Assembly: GCA_965229935.1 (NCBI GenBank)
Contig: CBDDKB010000002.1
Coordinates: 2,108,001 to 2,172,000, forward strand
From: SPJN01 sp965229935
GTDB taxonomy: Bacteria > Pseudomonadota > Alphaproteobacteria > SPJN01
DNA length: 64,000 nucleotides
Reading direction: 5' to 3'
The notes under the pieces were generated by a model, which did not search any database, had not been told where the DNA came from, and saw only the letters and a list, made by a program, of their open reading frames with translations. The position numbers and the translations under genes were made by a program. Positions 33,279-42,480 of this stretch are shown one piece after another; position 1 is the first letter of the stretch; every line of letters begins with the position of its first letter.

Positions 33279-35186
33279 TCAGCCTGAAACCGCCCTTGTT
33301 CGGCCTTTGCCCTTTTTCACGACATTCAACAGCAATGTCAGGGCAGCGGGGGTCATCCCCTCGATCCGCGCGGCCTGGCCCAAGGTCAGCGGCCTTGTTT
33401 CATTCAGCTTTTTGCGGATTTCATTGGTCAACCCGCCCAAAGCGTCATAATCAAGATCCGCAGGCAGGCTAAGGCCCTCATCCTTGCGGAAGGCATTGAT
33501 GTCAGCGGTTTGGCGCTGGATATAGCCGCTATAGGTGGCGTCGATCTCAATCTGCTCCGCAATATCGGGGCGCAGTTCACCAAGTTCCGGCCAAATGGGA
33601 ACAAGCTGGGCCATATCAATCGTGGGATAGGCCATCAAATCCATTGCGGTCCGGCGGCGCCCATCCTGATTAAGCTTCAAGCCCTGTTTGGCAGCTTCCG
33701 GCGGTGTAAGGCTGAGGGCCCCTGCCAATTCTCGAGCGGCATCCAAAAGCCCAAGCTTTTCGGTAAAGCGATCAGCCCGCGCCCGGCCAATAATATCCCG
33801 GCCCATACCGATCCCGGTCAGGCGTTGATCCGCATTATCAGCCCGCAGGGTCAAACGATACTCCGCCCGGCTTGTGAACATGCGATAAGGTTCGGTCACG
33901 CCCTTGGTCACCAGATCGTCGATCATCACCCCAATATAGGCATCGGCGCGATCAAGGATGAACGGCTCCTCCCCCTTGGCGGCAAACCCGGCATTCAAAC
34001 CCGCGATCAAGCCTTGGGCGGCAGCTTCCTCATACCCGGTGGTGCCGTTGATCTGCCCTGCAAGGTAAAGACCGGGGACTTTCTTGACCTCTAAGGTCGG
34101 CAAAAGCTCTCGCGGATCGACATAATCATACTCGATGGCATAACCCGGGCGGATGATGGTAACATTCTCCAGGCCCTTGATTGTGCGGATGAAACGATCC
34201 TGCACTTCCTCTGGCAGACTGGTCGAAATCCCGTTCGGATAGACCGTGTGATCATCCAGCCCCTCAGGCTCCAAAAAGATTTGGTGCGCCGCCTTATCAT
34301 TAAAGCGCACGACCTTATCCTCGATAGAGGGGCAATAGCGCGGCCCGGTGCTGTCGATCTGACCCGAATAGATCGGGGCCACATGCAGGTTTTCTTCAAT
34401 AATCTTGTGAGTGTCGAGACTTGTATGGGTGATGTGACAGTCAATTTGCTGCTGGGCAATCTTGTCCGTCATAAAGGAAAACGGCACCGGATTGTCATCG
34501 GCTGGCTGGGCATCAAGCCCTTCATAATTGATCGTCCGGCCATCAAGCCGCGCGGGCGTCCCTGTTTTTAAACGACCAAGCCGCAGACCCAACCCATATA
34601 GCCGCTTGGAAAGGCCCAACGCCGGGGCATCCCCAACCCGTCCCGCCGGAATGCGGACCGTGCCCATATGGATCAACCCGTTCAGGAATGTTCCGGTGGT
34701 CAGCACCACCTTACCTGTTTTGATCAGTGTGCCATCGCCAGTGATCACGCCACAAATCTGCCCGTCACGGACATAAAGATCTTCAACCGGGGCGGCGATA
34801 ATGTCGAGATTTTCAATCCCGGCCAAAGTCTGCTGCATGGCCTGACGGTACAGCTTGCGATCAGCCTGGGTGCGCGGGCCACGAACCGCAGGCCCCTTGC
34901 GTCGGTTCAGCAAGCGAAACTGGATGCCCGCCTGATCAGCGACGCGGCCCATCACCCCGTCAAGAGCATCGATCTCGCGTACCAAATGGCCCTTGCCCAA
35001 TCCACCAATGGCAGGATTGCAGGACATTTCGCCAATCGTCTCAATTTTGTGGGTCACGAGCGCTGTGCGCGCACCAGACCGCGCCGCAGCCGCAGCCGCG
35101 TCCGCGCCGGCATGACCGCCCCCAATGACGATCACGTCATAAAAGGTCGCTGCCGCATCCTGTAATGAGACAGGCACAATCGCCAT
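33279..35186 (-). CDS. mnmG: tRNA uridine-5-carboxymethylaminomethyl(34) synthesis enzyme MnmG
   Basis: With MnmE, this FAD enzyme modifies the wobble uridine of several tRNAs. The 635 residues begin with the FAD-binding [23 protein letters not shown] (about 16-38). They contain [24 protein letters not shown] (about 54-77) and end in the helical C-terminal domain that docks MnmE ([18 protein letters not shown]). I chose the ATG at 35186, where family similarity begins. It is separated from mnmE by a 360-base gap carrying two parS sites, not directly joined. Confidence 0.96.
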   Translation of the reverse strand: MAIVPVSLQDAAATFYDVIVIGGGHAGADAAAAAARSGARTALVTHKIETIGEMSCNPAIGGLGKGHLVREIDALDGVMGRVADQAGIQFRLLNRRKGPAVRGPRTQADRKLYRQAMQQTLAGIENLDIIAAPVEDLYVRDGQICGVITGDGTLIKTGKVVLTTGTFLNGLIHMGTVRIPAGRVGDAPALGLSKRLYGLGLRLGRLKTGTPARLDGRTINYEGLDAQPADDNPVPFSFMTDKIAQQQIDCHITHTSLDTHKIIEENLHVAPIYSGQIDSTGPRYCPSIEDKVVRFNDKAAHQIFLEPEGLDDHTVYPNGISTSLPEEVQDRFIRTIKGLENVTIIRPGYAIEYDYVDPRELLPTLEVKKVPGLYLAGQINGTTGYEEAAAQGLIAGLNAGFAAKGEEPFILDRADAYIGVMIDDLVTKGVTEPYRMFTSRAEYRLTLRADNADQRLTGIGMGRDIIGRARADRFTEKLGLLDAARELAGALSLTPPEAAKQGLKLNQDGRRRTAMDLMAYPTIDMAQLVPIWPELGELRPDIAEQIEIDATYSGYIQRQTADINAFRKDEGLSLPADLDYDALGGLTNEIRKKLNETRPLTLGQAARIEGMTPAALTLLLNVVKKGKGRTRAVSG

Positions 35187-35315
35187 CACCAAAACCCTGA
35201 AATTGCCGAGGCCCACAGCGCCCCGCCTTCAATTGGGCCGCACGCTATACATTATATATAGGCAGGTCAAACGGGCTTGTAGTCGCGGGGTGTTTGTAGC
35301 ACCAGCCAGCAAAAA

Positions 35316-35331
35316 TGTTTCACGTGAAACA
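35316..35331. other. parS: parS site 2
   Basis: A perfect copy of TGTTTCACGTGAAACA lies in the mnmG-mnmE gap. It is flanked by AAAA on the left and TTTT on the right, extending the palindrome. Confidence 0.95.
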
Positions 35332-35435
35332 TTTTCGAACGGGTTATCTCCAACTCATTTTCTCAAATGCGGTTTAGATCCGCCAGCCAGTGAAAAGAGG
35401 ACAAAGCCAATATTGGGCATTTGAGATAACAATAA

Positions 35436-35451
35436 TGTTTCACGTGAAACA
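35436..35451. other. parS: parS site 3
   Basis: A third perfect copy of TGTTTCACGTGAAACA lies 120 bases right of site 2. It gives a cluster of three within 2.25 kb, about 14 kb from the putative oriC. Confidence 0.95.
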
Positions 35452-35549
35452 ATTTGTGGGTCATTCAAGAAAGTTGGAGCGACGACCAGCAAAAGTGTCC
35501 CGTGAATTTGAGGGGCGCACTTTTGCGTCCGGGCGCGCGACCAAAAAAG

Positions 35550-36893
35550 CTACTTCCCGATACAGAAATCTGAGAAAACCACGTCGAGCAAATCTTCCAC
35601 ATCAACCCTGCCCGTGATCCGGCCCAAGGCCCGCATGGCAAGGCGCAGCTCCTCCGCCACCAATTCTTCGGGCAAGCCATCTGCGGCCAAAAACCGGGCG
35701 AGGCCGTCGGCACAGTCAGCAACCGCTTGGCGATGTCGGGCCCGGGTCAGAACAGCCCCATCCCCACTGCCCAGCGCCATCAATGACGCGACAGATTTTT
35801 CCAGCGCCTTCACAGCATCATCCCACCCGTCACCGGATGTCATCGACAGGGCGTGAACGGGCACCGACATGTCACCCGCCCAAGCGGTTGCCAATTCAGC
35901 CAAGCCGCCGACCTGATCAGCTTTTGACAGCAACACCAAGCCGGGCGCATCACCCAAATCAGGCTGAACGGGATCAAGCCCATCAACCATATGGATCACA
36001 AGGTCAGCCTGCCCGACACGGGTTTGCGCGCGGCGGATCCCCTCCGCCTCTACCAAGCCATCTGCATCGCGAATGCCCGCCGTATCGGTCAGGATGATCG
36101 GCGCGCCCTGCAGGTCAAGATGAAGGTCCACCAAATCACGGGTCGTACCCGGTTCGGCAGAGACAATGACTGCATCACGCCCAATTAACCTGTTGATAAA
36201 GCTTGATTTTCCGGCATTAGGCGGCCCCGTCACCACAACTGACAGCCCTTGCCGCAACCGTTCCCCCGCCTTGTTGGCAAGGCTGTCCAATAGCTCATTG
36301 TGCAGTGCAGCAATTTTGGGGCGCACAGCATCGGCCACGCCCTCGGGCAAATCCTCGTCCGAAAAATCAATGTCCGCTTCGATATGGGCTAGGGCGGCAA
36401 TCAGCTCCGCCCGCCATGCCTCAACCCGTTGGGACAATGCCCCTTCCATCTGGCGCAGGGCCTGCCGCCGCTGATTTTCGGTTTCCGCATGGATCAGATC
36501 GGCCAAGCCTTCCGCCTCTGCCAAGTCCAACCGATCATTATGAAAGGCGCGGCGGGTAAATTCCCCCGGTTCGGCCAAGCGCAACCCCGGCAGTCTGCCC
36601 AACACATCAAGCAGGGCCGCAACCGTGGCAGGCCCGCCATGAGCGTGAATTTCAACCACATCTTCGCCTGTGAACGAGTTCGGCGCGGGGAAGGACAGCA
36701 AAATCACCTGATCAAGATGGGTACCGTCCGCTGGATCGGTGAGCACGGCAAGATGCGCATGCCGTGGCAGAAGCTCCCGACGGTTACACAAAGACAGCGC
36801 GGTTTGATTGGCCGCCGGCCCCGACAGACGCAGCACAGCCACCCCGGCCCGGCCCGGCGCACTTGATAAGGCAAAGATTGTGTCGGTGGTCAT
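35550..36893 (-). CDS. mnmE: tRNA modification GTPase MnmE
   Basis: MnmE (TrmE) works with MnmG on wobble uridine. The 447 residues have an N-terminal tetrahydrofolate-binding domain (IFALSSAPGRAGVAVLRLSG), a central helical part, and an inserted GTPase domain with GPPNAGKSSFINRLIG (about 224-239), DTAG (about 272) and a NKxD-like SKAD. The invariant C-terminal CIGK completes it. I chose the ATG at 36893 (AGGA upstream). The variable accessory interval begins right after its start. Confidence 0.97.
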   Translation of the reverse strand: MTTDTIFALSSAPGRAGVAVLRLSGPAANQTALSLCNRRELLPRHAHLAVLTDPADGTHLDQVILLSFPAPNSFTGEDVVEIHAHGGPATVAALLDVLGRLPGLRLAEPGEFTRRAFHNDRLDLAEAEGLADLIHAETENQRRQALRQMEGALSQRVEAWRAELIAALAHIEADIDFSDEDLPEGVADAVRPKIAALHNELLDSLANKAGERLRQGLSVVVTGPPNAGKSSFINRLIGRDAVIVSAEPGTTRDLVDLHLDLQGAPIILTDTAGIRDADGLVEAEGIRRAQTRVGQADLVIHMVDGLDPVQPDLGDAPGLVLLSKADQVGGLAELATAWAGDMSVPVHALSMTSGDGWDDAVKALEKSVASLMALGSGDGAVLTRARHRQAVADCADGLARFLAADGLPEELVAEELRLAMRALGRITGRVDVEDLLDVVFSDFCIGK

Positions 36894-37013
36894 TGTCGTC
36901 CTGTCAGCCAAGTCTTACAGAGTTGCATTCAACATCTATGCTTGCCCGTCAAGATGAAAGCTCTTTAGCCTAGTATTACGAGATAAAATTGGCACTAATA
37001 CAAAGGAGTTATT

Positions 37014-37190
37014 ATGCCCGCTCCGGTATGGGAAAAGACTTATCTACTTGAAGGGTACGACCCAAGGGGCGCACTTCGTCGTTGGCGATGGGAAGGGTGT
37101 CTCAAAATTGATAATCTTCTGCTAGAGGCTCCTCTTGAAAATGACCCTCCAAACATTGGTGTCGATTCGCGAACCGTCATCGCCGTCTAA
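37014..37190 (+). CDS. Small ORF with strong ribosome site, 58 residues
   Basis: The ATG at 37014 is preceded by AAAGGAG at a 7-base spacing. The product is 58 residues, rich in Trp and Arg in the middle (GALRRWRWEGCLKIDNLL) and acidic-proline near the end (LENDPPNIGVDSRT). I do not recognise it. It runs opposite to the two-gene islet and overlaps the end of the 315-residue gene by 4 bases. It could be a small antitoxin-like or regulatory protein of the islet, or an unrelated orphan. The ribosome site is the best evidence. Confidence 0.45.
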   Translation: MPAPVWEKTYLLEGYDPRGALRRWRWEGCLKIDNLLLEAPLENDPPNIGVDSRTVIAV

Positions 37191-38134
37191 GCACTAATAT
37201 GATTGTGAAACCGTCGCCATTTCTGACCGAAAGTTCCGTGAGCCGTGGAAGAGGATGCAATTGAATCGCCTATTTCCACACTCAAACAACCAAGAAACTT
37301 GCAAATGGATATAAATTCCTCAACGCTCGTTTCTGACGATCCGATACTTAGGTCAATATTCGAAGAACTAAGCCCAACAGGAATATCCAACACACCTGCA
37401 GAAATCTTGCCTGAACGCCGCCTCGGAAACCAAGTGTTATGCAGGTGCTTATAATTGATGTCATTACGCATTTTCGAAATCCACACCGGAACACCACTAA
37501 CATTCCGCAAGATCGCTTGTTTTACATCCGTGACATCATTCAAATACTGTGCCGCGCCCGGTCTATTTTCACTAATGGCTCTATCTGCCAATTTTTCAAG
37601 AAACAAACAAAATTCCTTCCAAAACCCTTCATGTGCCCCCAAAGCGTTATGTGGTTTCAAAGTGATTTCAACGCCTGACCCCTGTCGAGAAAGACTCGTC
37701 ACTGAATACATTCCATTGCCAATACCTGTGGAAAGCCCCAAAGTCTGGATGATTTGATTTAGATAGCCTGTTTCATTACTCCCAACTCTTACAACTCCAG
37801 CAACCGTCGACCTCATGATTGCATGTGCTGCAAAAAAACCTGAATAATAAAGTTTTAGAAGTGGCCAACCAAAGAACCCGAATGCATCTATTTCGGCGCG
37901 CGAAGTAATCCTACTTTCTTGAGCAGCAAGAGCAAATCTTGTGTAGTCATAGTTCAAATATGGGAAAAAGCTATCCAAATTTGTAACATCCAAAATGCAC
38001 CTTCCGTCATCGCCAACACTAGACACCGTGTATTGGCCTGACAGAATCCAATCCACAAAGCCCGAATCGCGCGACGGATCGATTCCAAGCCGCCGAGGAA
38101 CATACATCATTACAAGCGGATATAAGTCTGCCAT
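37187..38134 (-). CDS. Hypothetical protein paired with the DGQHR protein
   Basis: The 315-residue product is not recognised. It is mostly soluble, with a hydrophobic stretch at about 83-105 (FGFFGWPLLKLYYSGFFAAHAIMRS) that could be a buried helix. A C-terminal HNTWFPRRR and KWRRFHNHI give a basic tail. Serine-rich segments occur near residues 250-270. It starts 1 base after the stop of the DGQHR gene, so the two are one translational unit. GC content and codon use are lower than in the housekeeping neighbours. The partner hints at DNA-modification or defence biology; its own role is unknown. Confidence 0.6.
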   Translation of the reverse strand: MADLYPLVMMYVPRRLGIDPSRDSGFVDWILSGQYTVSSVGDDGRCILDVTNLDSFFPYLNYDYTRFALAAQESRITSRAEIDAFGFFGWPLLKLYYSGFFAAHAIMRSTVAGVVRVGSNETGYLNQIIQTLGLSTGIGNGMYSVTSLSRQGSGVEITLKPHNALGAHEGFWKEFCLFLEKLADRAISENRPGAAQYLNDVTDVKQAILRNVSGVPVWISKMRNDINYKHLHNTWFPRRRSGKISAGVLDIPVGLSSSNIDLSIGSSETSVEEFISICKFLGCLSVEIGDSIASSSTAHGTFGQKWRRFHNHISA

Positions 38135-38135
38135 T

Positions 38136-39137
38136 CTATAGCGTTAGTTTGCTTGTCAAACGCTCTTCAAGATAGTCCCTCAATGAGGTCCAGCTCATTC
38201 CGGGTTGTTCCAGTTTCTTGGATGGCATATTGGCGAATACAGGTGCAATGACCTGATGAAAATTGTCTGCGGTGTAATCTGTTCCAAACCGATCCTTTAC
38301 CCTCGAGGCCACAGATTTGAAAAACCCCATCAAGGCCCGAAAAACAACAGGCTTAGTCATTACCTCAACCGATGTACGCCGCAGAATTTCGGTCGATACA
38401 GCATCCAAATATGAATTCAGAATTTCATATATCTCCACAGATGACCGCTCGCTAAACATTGGGAGTAAAGGTTTTACAGCTTGATTAAACGTGACTCTCG
38501 AAATTTTGTTCCGCGAACTCTCCGACGGGGACATTTTTCCAGCGAAAACGCTGCCAAACTCATCGGAGAAATAGTCGAATATATCGCGCAATACTTCTTC
38601 CGACTCTGTCTCTATGTCAGCTAGGTGCTTGATATCCAAAAGCAACTGGGAGGGAACGGGCTTTTGCTTGGTATTGATGTCAATAAATAAGCGTGTTTCA
38701 TCCTTGCGCGACAGACCATTGTAGATCACGACTGGAACTCGCATTGCTGTTTTCGCCTTAGAAAAACCAAAGACCCTATGTTGTCCATCCAAAATCAAAA
38801 AGGCACCTGGTACATCGGAAAATTCGAGCGTTTTTCCTCTCCCCACAATTTTCAAATCAGCTGCTTCTTGCGCCGACAAAACTATTGAACTAGGAATCGT
38901 CCCTAGGTCGTGGTCGATATAATGTGCGATATCTTTCGCCCGTTTAGTATCCAACGATCGCTGAAAACCTTTTAAGGGATCTTCCTGCCTCGTGCTTACA
39001 GCACAAGTACGCGCAAGCACGTCACTAGGCATTGTAAGTGTATAGAATTGACGCCGTCCCTGCTTAACAAGACTAACGCTATATCGTAATCTATTATCAA
39101 TTGCAGGTTTTTCGCTGGATACTTTTTTGGTGTTCAT
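38136..39137 (-). CDS. DGQHR-domain protein (DndB-like)
   Basis: The 333-residue protein has the defining motif ILDGQHRVFGFSKAK (DGQHR at 117-121) and the associated FIDINTKQKPVPSQLL (about 151-166). An N-terminal FQRSLDTKRAKDIAHYI segment is typical of the DndB group. DndB is a regulator in phosphorothioate DNA modification, and DGQHR proteins also occur in DNA 7-deazaguanine systems and alone. No dndCDE genes are nearby. The start lies 5 bases after the DUF6489 stop, and its ribosome site GGAGGAG lies inside that gene, so the islet is hooked onto a housekeeping transcript. The defence role is inferred. Confidence 0.78.
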   Translation of the reverse strand: MNTKKVSSEKPAIDNRLRYSVSLVKQGRRQFYTLTMPSDVLARTCAVSTRQEDPLKGFQRSLDTKRAKDIAHYIDHDLGTIPSSIVLSAQEAADLKIVGRGKTLEFSDVPGAFLILDGQHRVFGFSKAKTAMRVPVVIYNGLSRKDETRLFIDINTKQKPVPSQLLLDIKHLADIETESEEVLRDIFDYFSDEFGSVFAGKMSPSESSRNKISRVTFNQAVKPLLPMFSERSSVEIYEILNSYLDAVSTEILRRTSVEVMTKPVVFRALMGFFKSVASRVKDRFGTDYTADNFHQVIAPVFANMPSKKLEQPGMSWTSLRDYLEERLTSKLTL

Positions 39138-39142
39138 GCCGC

Positions 39143-39415
39143 CTACTCCTCCGCATCGCCGCCCTTGCGACGGTCGGCGCGGTCGCGCACAGTCTTGAGC
39201 GCGTTTTGGAACAGGCCTTGCAATTGTTCCACCCCTTGCGAAGTTGCGGGGATGATGGTTTTCATCAACGCATCAGGGTCCATCAATTTCATATTGCGGG
39301 CAATCTGTTCTTCGGCCTGATCAAGCAGGCGCTGCTGCATCGGCTCAAGATCCGGCAGGCCAAGAAAGCGGCGGGCCTCATCCGGCTCTGTATCAATTTC
39401 GATGGTGAACTTCAT
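39143..39415 (-). CDS. DUF6489 family small protein
   Basis: This 90-residue protein opens with MKFTIEIDTEPDEARRFLGLPDLEPMQQRLL, a start I associate with the alphaproteobacterial DUF6489 family. The C-terminal half is helical and basic (FQNALKTVRDRADRRKGG), and the family's function is unknown. The ATG at 39415 has GAAGGA upstream; the longer frame to 39445 is not supported. It appears to be the anchor gene after which the DGQHR islet is inserted. Confidence 0.7.
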   Translation of the reverse strand: MKFTIEIDTEPDEARRFLGLPDLEPMQQRLLDQAEEQIARNMKLMDPDALMKTIIPATSQGVEQLQGLFQNALKTVRDRADRRKGGDAEE

Positions 39416-39668
39416 AGAATACGTCCTTCTCAAAAAAACCCGCATTTGATTGTCAGAAACTAGGATGCTTTGCCCCCAATCTCAAGCAGGATAAATCATC
39501 ATACTGCCCTTGACTGCACCTGCGATCACAGACCTGACCGACCCGTAGCATCGCTGAAATCTTATTGAGCAATCGGAACAGTGTGCTTAGACTGACCCGA
39601 TCAAACATTTGAGGAAGGCGGTCGATCTTCCCAACATCCAAAAAATGACAGACAGGAGCAAGGCGTTC

Positions 39669-40367
39669 ATGAGCGGAAGCGATATTACCATCACGGGCAA
39701 GGACGGATCATTCAGCGGCTATTTGGCAAAGCCTGCAGGTGGCACCGGCCCGGGCATTGTGGTGCTGCAGGAAATTTTCGGCGTCAATAAAGTGATGCGC
39801 GATATTTGTGATGATCTTGCTGCACAAGGTTTCGTCGCCCTGTGCCCTGATCTGTTTTGGCGGATAGAGCCGGGCATCCAAATCACCGACCAAACCCAAG
39901 CCGAATGGGATCGCGCGTTTGAGCTGTTCGGCCTGTTCGATGTCGATAAAGGGATGGAGGATGTGCAGGCCGCCATCACTCATCTACGGTCTGTCGATGG
40001 TGTGACGGGCAAGATCGGCACCGTCGGTTATTGCCTTGGTGGCAAGCTTGCCTATCTGTCTGCGACACGCACTGATGCCGATGCGTCGGTCGGCTATTAT
40101 GGTGTGAATATTCCCGCCGACTTAAATGAGGCGTCCAACATCACAAAGCCGCTTATGCTGCATATCGCAGAAAAAGATGAATTTGTTGATCACGCTGCGC
40201 AGGCTGAAATGCACAAGGGGCTTGATGATCACCCCCATGTGACGTTGCATGATTATCACGGTATGGATCATGCCTTTGCCCGTGTTGGCGGCGCCCATTA
40301 TGACAAGGCAAATGCTGAGCTTGCCAATTCACGCACGTCAGATTTCTTTCAATCAACACTAAAATAG
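39669..40367 (+). CDS. Dienelactone hydrolase family protein
   Basis: This 232-residue alpha/beta-hydrolase of the dienelactone hydrolase family has QEIFGVN (35-40) and the nucleophile Cys122 in VGYCLGGKLAYL. An Asp in AEKDEFVD (about 170) and a His in YHGMDHAF (about 205) complete the triad. The C-x-G-G nucleophile elbow separates it from serine esterases. It likely opens lactone or ester rings of small metabolites; the exact substrate is unknown. I chose the ATG at 39669 (AGGAG upstream); the ATG at 39645 is also possible. The quinone-reductase-like gene follows 17 bases later. Confidence 0.88.
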   Translation: MSGSDITITGKDGSFSGYLAKPAGGTGPGIVVLQEIFGVNKVMRDICDDLAAQGFVALCPDLFWRIEPGIQITDQTQAEWDRAFELFGLFDVDKGMEDVQAAITHLRSVDGVTGKIGTVGYCLGGKLAYLSATRTDADASVGYYGVNIPADLNEASNITKPLMLHIAEKDEFVDHAAQAEMHKGLDDHPHVTLHDYHGMDHAFARVGGAHYDKANAELANSRTSDFFQSTLK

Positions 40368-40384
40368 ATTTAGGGCAAAACATC

Positions 40385-41380
40385 ATGGCCGCACAAAATG
40401 AAATCATGACCGCACGTGTCGTGCGCGTGCACGAACTTGGCGGCCCGGAGGTGATGCAGTTTGAAACGGTGGAGCTTGCCGCCCCGCCGGAGGGGTTTGC
40501 CCGCATCAAACATACGGCCATCGGCCTGAACTATATCGACACTTATCATCGGACCGGCCTTTACCCCCTGCCCCTGCCAACCGGGCTTGGGGTTGAAGGG
40601 GCGGGCATTGTTGAAAGCGTCGGTCCCGGGGTCAGCAATCTGAAAGAGGGCGACCGCGTCGCCTATGTCTTTGCGCCCGGCTGCTATGCAGAGGCGGCGT
40701 TAATCCCCGCATCAAGATTGGTGAAACTGCCAGACGCGATTTCGGACGAACTTGCCGCCGCAAGTTTCCTGAAAGGGTTGACCGCAGAATATTTGTTACG
40801 CCGCACCTATCAGGTCAAACAGGGCGACACGATTTTGGTGCATGCCGCGGCAGGCGGCGTCGGCCTGATCCTGTGCCAGTGGGCAAGCCATCTTGGGGCA
40901 ACAGTGATCGGCACCGTTGGCAGTGAAGAGAAAGCCGCGCTTGCCAAACAGCATGGGGCTACTCACACAATCCTTTATCGCGAAGAAAATTTCGTTGCCC
41001 GCGTCAAGGAATTGACCGGCGGGCTTGGCATGCCGGTTGTCTATGATTCAGTTGGCAAAGATACGGTGCCCGGATCAGTTCAGTGTCTGCAACCGCGCGG
41101 CATGCTGGTCAGTTTCGGCAACGCTTCGGGATTACCCGACCCGGTTGGCTTTGACGCCATTGCCGCGCAAGGGTCGATCTTTGTCACACGGCCAAGCCTG
41201 TTTAACTATATCGCATCGGATCAGGAGCTTGAGGACGCCTCGACAGTTTGGTTTGACGCGGTGGCATCAGGCGCGGTCAAAATTGATGTGCGCCAGCGTT
41301 ACGCGTTCGACGATGTAATAAAGGCCCATCAGGATTTGGAAGCGCGGGTCACGACCGGCTCCTCTATCCTTGTTGTTTAG
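40385..41380 (+). CDS. qor: NADPH:quinone oxidoreductase-like zinc-independent MDR protein
   Basis: The 331-residue medium-chain dehydrogenase/reductase of the quinone oxidoreductase type has GLNYIDTYHRTGLYPLPLPTGLG near the N-terminus, as in Qor. The nucleotide fold VHAAAGGVGLILCQWASHLGATVIGTV (about 153-179) and NADPH-specific contacts follow. The catalytic zinc ligands of alcohol dehydrogenases are absent. It shares a transcript with the hydrolase and overlaps the convergent acyltransferase end by 17 bases. Confidence 0.9.
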   Translation: MAAQNEIMTARVVRVHELGGPEVMQFETVELAAPPEGFARIKHTAIGLNYIDTYHRTGLYPLPLPTGLGVEGAGIVESVGPGVSNLKEGDRVAYVFAPGCYAEAALIPASRLVKLPDAISDELAAASFLKGLTAEYLLRRTYQVKQGDTILVHAAAGGVGLILCQWASHLGATVIGTVGSEEKAALAKQHGATHTILYREENFVARVKELTGGLGMPVVYDSVGKDTVPGSVQCLQPRGMLVSFGNASGLPDPVGFDAIAAQGSIFVTRPSLFNYIASDQELEDASTVWFDAVASGAVKIDVRQRYAFDDVIKAHQDLEARVTTGSSILVV

Positions 41381-42431
41381 AACTGATTGCCGCTTTCACA
41401 CGATTGATCAGACCTTTTTCCACAAAGTCATAGGTCAGGACGGCCCAGCCGATTGATAGGGCAAGGCACAGAATGATCAACACAATGTCAGACAGATGGG
41501 CTGCCAATCCAAACTGGTGCCACACAACCCCGATCCCGTGCAACACCAACACGTGGCTAAGGTAAAGGGAATAGCTGGCATTCCCCAACACCATCATTGG
41601 CTTAGGAATCCGCTCGCCAATTTTTTGTTCCATCATCAACAGGCCCAAAACGCATAGGGCAGATGGCAAGCCATAGGCAACCAGCCGCCATGATGTGGCG
41701 CGCGGCAATTCTAAATCATAGGCAAGCAATACAAAGCAGGCGAGCCCGACAATGATAAGCACCAAACCCACTTGCCAATAGGATAATAGGCGCGCGCGCC
41801 ATTTATCATTTGTGATCACAGCGCCGATCAAAATACCCGCAATAAACTCCCCATAAAGCGGGTGAATGAAATAGCGGAACATAATTTCTTGCGGGAAATG
41901 AAAGACGCTGATCAGTGCCGATGTCCCAAAGACAGCAGTGATCATCACAATCTGCCATGTGATTGATCGGGTCAGATAAAGTGTCAGCGCGAACAGCAAA
42001 TAAAAATGCCATTCAAACACCAAGGACCAAGCAACAATCAACGGATAGGATTGATTGATCGGCACCAACAGATAGCTCAACATAATCTCGATCAAGCTGA
42101 ATGTGTTTTTGCCCAGCAAGAATGTGCCGACCAAGGCCAGACTTGTGTAAATCCACAAGGGCGGGCCAATCCGCTCTACCCGCTTGATCAAAAAGCGCCA
42201 GCCATCGCGCTTGCCTGTTGCCTCATCAATATAGTTTTTGCGGATCACCATCATGATCACGCCAGAGACGACAAAGAACAGATCAACACCAACACCGCCC
42301 TTTTCAAAGACGATATCCCACCCGTCGCGCACGCCGCCTGCCTGACCATAAATGGTCATCACCATCACAATGTGATGGCACACAACGACAAGCGCCGCGA
42401 TACCGCGCGTCATTTGGATCGTGTTGATCAT
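41364..42431 (-). CDS. Acyltransferase 3 family membrane protein
   Basis: This 355-residue integral membrane O-acyltransferase (OafA/NodX-like) has RGIAALVVVCHHIVMVM at residues 9-25, containing the family His pair. About ten transmembrane helices follow, with the loop YGEFIAGILIG (about 200). It probably acetylates a surface polysaccharide or lipid. I chose the ATG at 42431, which places the RGIAAL motif in its normal position near the N-terminus; a GTG at 42446 adds five residues. Confidence 0.9.
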   Translation of the reverse strand: MINTIQMTRGIAALVVVCHHIVMVMTIYGQAGGVRDGWDIVFEKGGVGVDLFFVVSGVIMMVIRKNYIDEATGKRDGWRFLIKRVERIGPPLWIYTSLALVGTFLLGKNTFSLIEIMLSYLLVPINQSYPLIVAWSLVFEWHFYLLFALTLYLTRSITWQIVMITAVFGTSALISVFHFPQEIMFRYFIHPLYGEFIAGILIGAVITNDKWRARLLSYWQVGLVLIIVGLACFVLLAYDLELPRATSWRLVAYGLPSALCVLGLLMMEQKIGERIPKPMMVLGNASYSLYLSHVLVLHGIGVVWHQFGLAAHLSDIVLIILCLALSIGWAVLTYDFVEKGLINRVKAAISSKQQG

Positions 42432-42480
42432 GTCAGACCGGTCCACTCAAATAGTCTGACCCCACCAAATCCTGCCTTGC

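Larger units (their letters stand above)
35187..35549. other. 363-base mnmG-mnmE gap with two parS sites
   Basis: The region holds parS at 35316-35331 and 35436-35451 (120 bases apart) and presumably the mnmG promoter. Since both flanking genes run leftward, this is an intra-operon gap made long by the partition sites. No gene is seen. Confidence 0.6.
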
